Shown here in pieces: positions 55,101 to 64,000 of a DNA stretch of 64,000 nucleotides (positions are counted from its first letter, which is position 1; every line of letters begins with the position of its first letter). Under the pieces are notes generated by a model. The model did no database searches and was not told where the DNA came from. It was given only the letters and a program-made list of their open reading frames with translations. The stretch comes from Rhynchosporium graminicola (lineage: Eukaryota; Ascomycota; Leotiomycetes; Helotiales; Ploettnerulaceae), in the NCBI GenBank assembly GCA_900074885.1, contig FJUW01000054.1:124001-188000 (forward strand), read 5' to 3'. The position numbers were made by a program, and so were the translations under genes.

Positions 55101-57681
55101 TGTTGATGATTGTAAGTCGTGGGCGGGTGAAGAAGGAAATGTTAATGGCTGCTACCTGGTTTTCGTAAATGTCAAATCTGACGCCCCGTCACTCCCCTTG
55201 GCTGAGCAAGTATCACTCCCCTGCTTTGATTTAGGCTCTACGCGTATATTCTGTCAGGGGAATTCCTCTAGGAGAGTAATTACATACTTGCCTTACATCT
55301 GTTATTCAGTACTATTCTTAGCCTTTTGAATCATTCCTAGCTCTAGAATCATTCCCCTTTCAAGACTATTCTTACTGAAGAACTTGTAGAGACCCGTTCC
55401 TAGTGATTCCCATATTATGCCTTCATTCATATACCGAACCGTCCAGAAACCGTCACTTGACGGTTATTTTACACCTGCACTTGCCCGTAAATTATGACCC
55501 AGGAGGCCTCGTCTATCCTATTTTAGGACCTACCTAGGTACTTTCGTACCTTGGCAATTAGGTAGGGTAATAATAAGCGAAGCCTCCAGGCGTTCAGGTA
55601 ATCGGACATTTCAAAAAAGCCTCAATTTTCCAAAGGAGACAACCGGGAACCGATGATTAACATCAGGAGAAGCCAAAACATTCTCCGTATTCCAGGTTTA
55701 CTACTAGAAGTAGACAGTCTTCCCAATCCACGCCATGTTAGCCAGGTCAACTTTTCATTCGCTGTTCAGAGCTGCGAAACTTCTGCATGGAGCTTGTACT
55801 TCGAGTTGCGTGTCTGTGCCAACTTCGCAGATCTGGGAACGATTCGAACTTGACGGCCAGCTTTGAGACGTAGAGTATCTTTCCCAGTCCAACTCTCGGG
55901 CATGGCCTTTGCCTCAAGCAAGGATAGCAGCAGTATGCGTCCTATCAGATTCTAGTGAGCGGAAGCATCTGCATCAGCATCAGCATCGTGTCTGCAACCG
56001 TCCGTTCCAGTCAAGTAGGCGCGACAAGCTGCATACAGTGGCTGATGCCTCTCACGCCCATCCATGTTCTCGCTATGTCAGCCGTGTTTGCCGTTCGCTC
56101 ATCAAGTCAAAGTAATTCCAAGACCAGCAACAGTGAAGCTACTGTAAGAAGCAGGTTTATTGGCTAAAGTCAGAGGGATTCCGTAAGAAATGTTAGCCAA
56201 GATGAAGGGAGTGGTGGATTGATTGGAGGGCGATCTGTGTAGGCGGGTTCGTGAGTGCCCTCATGAAGTTGAGCGAGGTCAAGATGCCAAAAGTCGTGAT
56301 GAGTAAAATCGTCGACAGCTCGTCACTTGCTCCGCGGATGAGAAGAGAGCGAGCAGCGTGCGATATTGCTCCCAGACATACCCCCCCCCTAGATAGCGCC
56401 TCTCGGCGCCGGACCACCAAGCCGGATATTTAGCCATGAGAGCAGGGTTGCGATAATACGGCAAGGCAAGGCAAGTACGGGAGCGAGGGAAGGTACCACC
56501 TACCTAGCAATCTCGATGATGAACATGTAACTCAGAGGTTTCTAAGCTCTCATGTCTGTCTCTGCCTCTGGCCTCGACCTGACTGTCTTGCAAGTTTACG
56601 GCTTCCATCTGGAAGACGACGGTTAATCGACAGGAACATCTGCGCTCAAGATGCAATGCCACGCTCGACCATTCCCGCCACTCGGGGGCTTACAGTCATC
56701 TCGACGCAGCCGCGTAAGTAACTTGAAAGCTTGATTCTACGCTTGTGGCGCATATCTAAGGGCTAGACCATGTGACGTTCCCGCACAAAGTCCTTCCCGT
56801 ACAAGTCTACAGGAACGATTTACGAATCCGTACAACCAAGCAGATACTTGGTACAGGTGGTAATTATTCCACAAAGTAGGGTCTGTGCGCACGTGGAGTT
56901 TCTGTCTACATGGGCTATAACTACGGGCTGCGACCAGTAAAAAAGCAATACTATACAGTACACTGAGGAAAATACAGTACTTGTAGTCATAAAGTATCTC
57001 AAGTGCACGGCCTAGAATTGTGGACGAATTAACCCCTATACCAGGTAGTCTGTCATGCAACAGAACTATGATTGGTCTACGCAAGAACGTGCATTTCAAA
57101 ACCCGGGAATGACGTACGGAAGAAGATACGACCATCTCTCGATTCTGGAGCTCGTTCAGGTGCGCACGCACAGACGCTTCGAGTGTTGATGTTGATGTCG
57201 ATGTGATGTTATCTTGAGTCGCTTATCCTATGGAGCCGAGATTAGGAGCGCTCGCTGACATGTGCATATTCATTCAAAGACTGGCTGGGCAAACACCTGC
57301 TTCTCTCTGTTTCGTCTCCTGATACTCCTACAAACACTTATTGCTCCTGCGATTGACAAGTGCTTAGTCCCCCGCAATCACGTGGCTACCCCTCATGCCA
57401 CTTTCGGTTTGTCGTCTTCTGATATGTTGTTTCCATTTGTGCTGGAAAGGCTCCCAGTATTGTGCCTACTTCTGTAACTTTCCTCCTAGGATTCCATAGA
57501 ATAAACACATTGTTCTGTAGTCACGCAGTCAAATTGTGCAACTTGCAGCCAGCGAGTTCAGAAACTCTACTGCCACTTTCCCTCGCCTGAGCACTCCTAT
57601 CTCTAAACTCAGTGACTTGTAATCTTGAGGAAGTCAGACCACCGATACCTCATCCAACCAAACTCAGCGAAAACCTTCAAA
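55101..57681. other. Gene-poor intergenic region, 2.6 kb
   Basis: No supported gene. TA-rich to about 55600, then more balanced. Contains CTACCTAGGTACTTTCGTACC near 55530, CATCAG repeats near 55970 and a C-run near 56386. Reverse frames at 56193-56464 and 56737-57171 lack family features. The last 100 bp should hold the promoter of the dehydrogenase gene. Confidence 0.5.
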
Positions 57682-58822
57682 ATGTCTCAGGAGTCTAAAG
57701 TTCTAGGAAACCGCCTTCAAGGCAAGGTTGCCATCGTCACTGGTGGTGGTTCTGGTTTTGGAGAGGCCATTTCCAAGAGATTCGCGGAGGAAGGATGCAA
57801 AGTCATTGTTGCAGATATTGAGTAAGCCGTGTTCTCGTTATACATTATCCTATTGTAGCAAAAGCACCCGGTATCAGGATGGGATACTTAACATGAATAT
57901 AAGGCCAGGGTGTCACTGCGCGACTCCTTCATACCTATTCATAGTCTAACAGAAAACAAGTCCAGTAGGCGGAGAAAGAGTCGCAAACCTCCAGCCAAGC
58001 TCCATGTGTTTCATCAAGACCAATGTAGCTCAAGAAACCGACTGGGAGAACCTGATAGAAACCACGCTCTCGAAATGGGGACGTATGGACATTTTGGTCA
58101 ATAACGCAGGAACGAGTTACAGAAACAAGGTACATCTTCACACTATTGTCCCTTTCACCAGTCTCCCTCTTGACTATTCTTCCTCTCTGAAGTTCTGAAC
58201 TTGATAGTTGACCATCATAAAGCCAACAGCCGATGTCACTGAAGATGACTTCGACAAAGTTTTCGCTGTTAACGTGAAGAGCATCTTCTTCTCTGCTAGA
58301 CATTTCATTCCGAGCTTGATAAATCAAGGCGAAGGTGGTTCAATCGTCAATATAGCATCTATCGGAGCCACGAGACCTAGGCCTGGACTTGTCTGGTATA
58401 ACGCCAGTAAAGCGGCTGTCACGAACGTAAGTCTTTCCCTCACCTATCAGACCACTCCCAATCTCTCCAATAGCTTGATCTACTAAAAACAAACAAATCC
58501 CGAGACCCCTCCCAAGCTCCTCTAGACCACCTCACTAACACCCTTCCCTCCACAGGCAACTAAAGGACTCGCCGCCGAGTACGGGGAAAAGCAAATCAGG
58601 GTAAACTCCGTCTGTCCACTCCTCAGCGCGACCGGACTCTTCGAGACCTTCGTCGGCGTTCCCCCAACGGAAGAGAATTTCCAGAAATTTCTGCACAACG
58701 TTCCGCTTGGACGACTGACGGACCCGACGGATGTCGCAAATTATTGCTTGTATTTGGCGAGTGATGAGGCAAAATTTATCACGGGGACTTGTTTGGAGGT
58801 TGATGGTGGGAGGGGGATCTAG
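57682..58822 (+). CDS. Short-chain dehydrogenase/reductase (classical SDR), about 259 aa
   Basis: NAD(P)(H)-dependent oxidoreductase; substrate cannot be told from sequence. Four exons: 57682-57821, 57961-58129, 58223-58426 (or from 58208) and 58556-58822. The cofactor motif is [20 protein letters not shown] (TGxxxGxG), the acidic end of beta-2 VIVADIDPVGGERV is restored by splice 1, and NNAG appears in [14 protein letters not shown]. The active site has Ser in [14 protein letters not shown] and YNASK as the Y-x3-K pair. The PG-type motif after beta-6 reads [17 protein letters not shown], and the C-terminus ends [12 protein letters not shown]. The aspartate at the end of beta-2 (ADID) favours NAD over NADP. 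Intron 2 offers two in-frame acceptors 15 nt apart. Close relatives include fungal gluconate-5-dehydrogenase-like and FabG-like enzymes. Confidence 0.9.
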
Positions 58823-59323
58823 AAACGTAGAAGAGAAGGGAGCGGGAAGAGTGAGAGACGTGGAAGTAAAGTGGATGGGGCTTTCAATATTCTAGAGTGG
58901 CTCGTGATGGGATTGTGGTGGCCTTGATGAAGTAATTGTAGCATTCGTTTTCTCTCTTAGCTTGTACTAACTTTGATTGTTACAATTCTTAGGACCGAAT
59001 TAGAGAGCTTGTCACGTTGACTATCTTATTGTATGAAGTGAGAAAGACATTTTGACGACGCCCTTCGAATTGAATGGGAATACGGGAAGACGGGATATTA
59101 TCACAAGACACTTACCTACAGGGTTAGGAATTCTGACCTGCGCAACAAACACGCATGTGTGAAACTAAGAAATGGCATCCGAAAAACAAATAGTGTATTA
59201 CAAGCGCAAGTATGTTATGACTAACGCCTTCCTCAAACGAAAATGCATGACCACCATCTCAATGCAATGATTACCTATACAATAATAGTAAACACGAGAA
59301 TCTACCAAACATCGCAAACCAGT
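58823..59323. other. Convergent 3' region between SDR and TMS1 genes
   Basis: About 500 bp between two stop codons, expected 3' UTRs; nothing else seen. Confidence 0.5.
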
Positions 59324-60868
59324 CTAGTCCGAGAAGTCAAATCTATCTGGAAGAACGATAGGCGCTACCAGTGTCCAAGTATAGATCGCGTAACAGGCCC
59401 ACGCACTAATGATCTTGACCCAGCTAGCCCAATAAGTTCTACCAACTGGTGCGAAGGAATCATCTCCGCCTTTGGTGGATTCTTCGATGTTCATGGTTAA
59501 AAGTGTGGCAACCCAGGCAGTAGCAAGAAAAAAAATCACATGGAAGAGTGTGTAATTGTACTGAGTTGAGGTGCGCTCGTCGTCTTTGGGAGTATCTACG
59601 CCGTTTTCGCTGTCGTCGTCATCGTCAAGTAGAGCGTCTGCTGGTAGACTTCCCTCCTCGACTGCTTGACGAAGTGCTGCCGCGCGCATCTCACGGCGGC
59701 TATCCGGTTGTTGTGTGACTAGGTTGTGCTCATCTTCCTCTGGAAGTCTGATGCTCTTTCCTTTACCTCCAAGAGCAATCCCTTGGGTAGCAGCTCTGGT
59801 TGTGGTATATGCGACTGTCAACATAGTGACGATAGCACCGATAACAATCGAAGTGGTACGAGTACCCTGAGCACGGATGAGAGGGTTGCATTGCCTGTCA
59901 TCTGGCTCCATGGAGACAGCGGACATGGTAAGGTATGTGCAGTAGACTGCGACCATGGCGGACTGAGCAAGCCCTGCTTTGGGGTTGTATTCCTGAACGG
60001 CAGGATGGACCGATACTGCGGACACGACCAAAAACAAAATCCAGTTGAGCGTGATGGCTGTCTGGTTCATGGTACATCCACTTTTGGCGAAGAAAATATA
60101 CTGAACAATGGTCATAGCCAACGAAGCAGCATACATTCCCAAAGTAGACCCGATCAGGATGCCTCTCCAAGCACGTGAATCCTTCGCTTCAATCTGCTCC
60201 AAGCAATATTCGGCCCAGGAGTGTGCGAGATCGACCAACAAGATGAGACCGAGAAGGAGGAATCCAGTGGCTGCTGCGAGAGATATGTAATTGCCCCATA
60301 CGAAGAAGAATGAATCCGGGATCAGGAAAGAAACGACGATCAAGGCCAACCAAGCGATAATTTTGGGACCCCAAAAGCCGTTCTGTATCGCAGCTCGTGG
60401 ATTTTTCGAGGAATTGACGCCAAGTAACATGAAACCCATGATAATGTGGAATATTCCGAGGGCAAAGTTGATTCGGTGCACTGCAACCCAGCCATAACAA
60501 GGGCCATTCGGACAGACAATCTCCATGTAATCCAAGGTCAAATGTTGTAGTTTCTTGATCGCCCAAGGCGTGAGCATTATCCATGATAGTATTGAGTTAA
60601 TGAGGAGGATGAGGGCGTAGGCAATACGAGTGGCAACGCTGGCTAGTGTTAGATTGAAAGCGCATGCTTTTACATGATCACTGACCTGTTACCACATTTC
60701 CCACAAGCACTACAAACTGCAGAGCAAGTAGCTGCACCACAGCAGCTTGCGGCGAACCCGAAAATCTACACAGCGTCAGTATCTGCCTGCTGATGTCCTG
60801 ACGAGGCTTCGACATACGGTTCCCATGCTGGGGAGAGCCAGCAGTGGCAGAGAGAGTAAAGCACCCAT
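59324..60868 (-). CDS. TMS1: Serinc/TMS1 family multi-pass membrane protein
   Basis: Serine-incorporator family of vacuolar/endomembrane and plasma-membrane proteins; the molecular role in fungi is poorly defined. Exon 1 starts MGALLSLPLLALPSMGT at 60868. An intron leads to IFGFAASCCGAAATCSAVCS, with the CSACGKCG cysteine cluster that opens all Serinc proteins. A second intron joins SVATRIAYALILLINS. The long last exon carries LTPWAIKKLQHLTLDYME, CYGWVAVHRINFALGIFH (family signature), then ALIVVSFLIPDSFFFVWGNY, FLLLGLILLVDLAHSWAEYC, a SGCTMNQTAITLNWILFL segment, VHPAVQEYNPKAGLAQS and VAVYCTYLTMSAVSMEPDD. An acidic loop (DDDDDSENG) precedes the last two helices (HVIFFLATAWVATLLTMN, TYWASWVKIISAWACYAIYT). 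About ten membrane segments in total, complete to the stop at 59324. Confidence 0.94.
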
Positions 60869-61394
60869 GATTCCGAATTATACTGTAGTATAGATGGATT
60901 TGACAGTTTTTTCAATCACTGATAGATATCCAGCTCCAGCGTGATTGATGAAGGCGCATTCCGCGAAGAGCTATAGTTGACGTCTGAGCGGGACCAGAGC
61001 CGCGCAGGGCCACAAGATACAATACAATAGGCCTTGGCGTGGGGTCGGAGATCAGCACGCTTGCGATAGCGATAGCGATAAGGTGATGGAGAATGGCCAA
61101 GGATCACGACTCGCGAGACCTTGCAATCAGATTTGGGTATAGATCCCAAGATCTATTATAACCCCGTCCCCGGTCCACCTGCGTGTTGTCATACGGAGGT
61201 ACTGAGTAGCAGACAATCTCGCATTCCATTTTATGCTTCGGAATACCTCATATCTACCTACACACCTACACATTCAAATCACGATGATTTGACATCAGCA
61301 TCATTACCCCATATTTGCAATGATCCAGTAGTGATACTTCCTGAGCCTCCACACCCCTTCGATCGAGCTACGAGGAGCGCATCCTATCGACCAT
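60869..61394. promoter_or_regulatory. Divergent promoter between TMS1 and the MFS gene
   Basis: About 525 bp between the two start codons. A GCGATA triple direct repeat lies at about 61062-61079. No known operator recognised. Confidence 0.5.
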
Positions 61395-63193
61395 GGCAGA
61401 GAAGTCACTTCATACCGCGCGTATTGTGTCCAGCATTGCTGCAACGGCAATCTCGTTAGCATGCGGTACCAATGTATGCTATCTCGTCCACATATAATCG
61501 CAATGCTAACCATGGAAGTATGTCTATTCGGCATGGGGACCTGCATTCGCTGAGAAGTTGAAGCTCTCTTCCACAGAGCAGAACTTGATTGTACGACTGC
61601 CTTTGCGTCTGCTATCATTAGCTAATTCATACAGGGACTTTCCGGTAACCTCGGGATGTACTCAATGGGCATACCAGTCGGAATATTGGTAGATACGAAA
61701 GGACCTCGACCTGCCGTCGCGATAGGAGCATTATTACTGGCCGCAGGCTACTTCCCTTTACACCAGGCATATGATCGAGGGTCGGGGTCATTGCCACTGC
61801 TGTGCATGTTCTCGTACTTCTCTGGATTAGGAGGTTGCGCTGCCTTTGCAGCAGCTATCAAGACGTCCGCCCTGAATTGGCCACATCATAGAGGAACAGC
61901 TACGGGACTTAATCTTGCAGCATTCGGATTGAGCGCTTTCTTCTTCTCGATATTCGCACAGTCCATTATGCCAGGATCTACGGGAGACTTCTTGATGTTA
62001 CTAGCAAGCGGAACATTTGGCATTGTCTTTGTCGGATTCTTCTTCTTGCGAGTACTCCCCCACCCCCACCATACACCGCACTACGCAGCAGTCCCAACAT
62101 CGGCCAGCCATACTCGAGCGGACTCGAACCGATTGTATCTAACAAAGTCAGAGGATGCAAAGTACCGGGCTCAACAGGCACATCAAGAACCAGGTACGCC
62201 CTCCAGTTCAGTTGTGCCTCCAGGGGAGACAGAAGCCCTAAAGTTTCACGATGGAGGGGAAGAGGTGGCCGAAGGCGTCAATACCGATACGGAAACCTCC
62301 TCCTTGATGTCCAAATCCACGTTCTCGAGCCCTGGGGATGACCCTGAAGATGTCAATGTTAAGGATCATGCTCATCGTACAGATATCCGAGGTCTAAAAA
62401 TGCTTTTAATGGTCGAATTTTGGCAATTGTTCATGCTTATGGGTATATTGGCTGGAGTTGGCTTGATGACGATCAAGTAAGTTAAGTATGCTTGTTGAGG
62501 TCAGGGTTTCGACTTATTTTTTAATAGCAATATCGGAAACGACGCGAATGCATTATGGCGGCATTGGGACGATTCTGTTAGCGATGATTTTATCAACAAG
62601 CGCCAAGCGATGCACGTTTCTATTCTATCCGTTTGCAGTTTTGTTGGGCGCCTATCAAGTGGTAATAAACGCTTTGCTCTATAACCTCCTCATTTTAACT
62701 TCAATCAGGTGTCGGATCGGACTTCCTCAACAAAGTTCTCCATGCTTCGCGACTATGGTGTCTCACGATCGCGGCCATAATATTCCTAATCGCTCAAATC
62801 CTCGCCCTCTCAATTGAGAACCCGCACTACCTAGGTCTAGTCTCCGGTCTCACTGGGATCGCTTACGGCTTCTTATTTGGATGCTTCCCCTCACTCGTCG
62901 CTGAAGCATTCGGAGTCCATGGACTGAGTACCAACTGGGGATGTATGACCTTAAGCACAGTCATCATTGGAAATGTCTTTAACCTTTTCTATGGCTTCGT
63001 TTTCGACAAACATAGTATTGTTAAGCCTGGAGGCGAGCGAGAATGTACAGAGGGCTTGGCGTGTTATCGAAGTGCGTATGTCATTACAGTCTTTGCTTGT
63101 CTGGCGGGATTAGGTGTTAGCCTTTGGAGTATTTGGTATACACACTATCTCCGAGAGAAAGAGGAGAGAGATCTACTAGAAAGAGAAGCTTGA
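61395..63193 (+). CDS. MCH1: MCH1-like major facilitator superfamily transporter (nodulin-like/monocarboxylate type)
   Basis: Twelve-helix MFS carrier of the Mch1 group, whose substrate is unknown (yeast Mch1 does not carry typical monocarboxylates). Exon 1 encodes MAEKSLHTARIVSSIAATAI and SLACGTN. Exon 2 gives YVYSAWGPAFAEKLKLSSTE, and exon 3 starts GLSGNLGMYSMGIPVGILVD followed by the MFS loop DTKGPRP. Helices 3-6 include AIGALLLAAGYFPLHQAY and FSYFSGLGGCAAFAAAIKTS with NWPHHRGTATGLNLAAFGLS. A central hydrophilic loop of about 120 residues is Ser/Asp/Glu-rich. Two further introns (after MTIK and after FVGRLSS) join in phase before VGSDFLNKVLHASRLW, and helices continue through YGFLFGCFPSLVAEAFGVHG and ending ITVFACLAGLGVSLWSIWYT. 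Stop at 63191-63193. Confidence 0.88.
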
Positions 63194-64000
63194 GGTGGAT
63201 TATCTATGATGCAGAGGATCTATGATGATATGTGTGATATGATCGAGGTACTTGTCTTGGAAGCGAGCCGGCATTAGAAACATGCTTAGATAGCACTGGA
63301 TCGGTGTCAAGCGTAGATTTTGCTTAATTTCTGTGCAGGTGAGGAGATCTGAGCGATACTATATAAATATGTGTAATCTATCAAAAATGAAACTTGATCA
63401 AAATCCTGCGTTCGATCCTTTTGTAAATCCCTACCCTCGGCTCCATGACTCAAGTGCAGCATGTCCTCGTTCTAGCTGCTATGAAGTCAAGTACTTCTAT
63501 CAACTTGGAGACAGCGGTCTCAAAATGTTGTTTATCTTCTCATCCTCCGCAAACCCGGACACTCCTACGCCCTCTCTTTAAACCGACCTCCCATTTCCCC
63601 GATCATTCTACACTGATCATTAAATTTCTTCTGCACTTTTCAACCGAACCAGCATTATCTGGATTTCAAAGTTATTAGCCCTGAGCCGACTGATTACCGA
63701 AACACCATGCCCATCCGTCGGCCAGCCAGTCCATCCCTCCACGTTCTCTTCACCAATCCTTTGTCTGTCTCTATTAACCTCCCACACCAAGCTCCTATAC
63801 TAGGCCAAAGAGTTGCCCTAGCATTCTCGTCTTACGACAAACCGCATCTTGCTTAGTGTCATCGTCACATTTGTTGATATCGATGGTGATGGGGTGCTTA
63901 GTCGGAAGATCAAGATGGAGAAGTTCAACTGCCGAGCAGTCTTTCTGTAGCATGCCTCTTTAAGGTTGATCTTGATATTTTGAAAAGTAATATAAACTAG
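63194..64000. other. Non-coding region to window end
   Basis: About 800 bp; the first part is the MFS 3' UTR. No gene called. A short calcium-loop-like reading (VDIDGDGVLS, about 63873-63902 on the forward strand) runs to a stop codon within 20 codons and is not enough to support a gene. Confidence 0.45.

Noticed and set aside
55830..55886. tRNA-like sequence: TTCGAATC-type B-box with 7-bp complementary ends (CTGGGAA/TTCCCAG) on the reverse strand
   Set aside because: The span is only about 55 nt, the T-stem does not form and no A-box or anticodon arm fits, so it is at most a hairpin.
56737..57171. 144-codon reverse frame with one hydrophobic segment
   Set aside because: No signal peptide at the start, no family resemblance, codon use unlike neighbours; probably chance.
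63865..63920. Calcium-binding-loop-like VDIDGDGVLS on the forward strand
   Set aside because: Too short, ends soon in a stop codon, no second EF-hand or upstream exon was found within the window.

Overview
The window is nuclear DNA of a filamentous ascomycete (Pezizomycotina; gene content looks most like Leotiomycetes, which is inference). The reasons are short GT-AG introns of about 45-70 nt with CTAAC/CTAAT branch sites, single genes with their own promoters on both strands, CCTACCTAGG-type low-complexity motifs between genes, and clear fungal orthologues. Introns were traced by eye, so exon limits are reliable only where both phase and protein family agree.

Layout. 1-1062 (-): 5' part of the osmostress MAP kinase Hog1/Sak1, cut by the window edge, followed by about 5.4 kb rich in microsatellites with one tiny cysteine-rich ORF. 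6.5-18.9 kb (-): a Zn2Cys6 transcription factor, a multi-KH RNA-binding protein and a large disordered Arg/Glu/Tyr-rich protein. 19.4-22.2 kb: a Sdt1-type HAD pyrimidine 5'-nucleotidase, Mediator subunit Med21 and the mitochondrial nuclease-like protein Rrg7. 22.4-31.1 kb: an accessory-looking stretch of little-known cysteine-rich proteins interrupted by an FHIT-type HIT hydrolase. 32.2-52.9 kb: a compact conserved block with the mitochondrial helicase Irc3, Pol I factor Rrn5, SWI3/RSC8-type remodeller subunit, ETF-alpha, ferredoxin reductase Arh1, a four-TM protein, mismatch-repair Pms1 and GPI-inositol deacylase Bst1. 52.9-57.7 kb: gene-poor, partly AT-rich DNA in which I find a candidate intron-split small secreted six-cysteine protein. 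57.7-63.2 kb: a short-chain dehydrogenase, a Serinc/TMS1 membrane protein and an MCH1-like MFS carrier.

There is no operon or metabolic gene cluster. The only functional theme is mitochondrial (Rrg7, Irc3, ETF-alpha, Arh1), which may be coincidental. No tRNA, rRNA, CRISPR or intact transposon was recognised. The observations most worth a second look are the hidden secreted-protein gene at 54.4-55.1 kb, the in-frame GC-AG intron in the ETF-alpha gene, two small proteins sharing an MC-x8-C start, and a newly assembled two-exon cysteine-rich gene at 23.2-23.9 kb.
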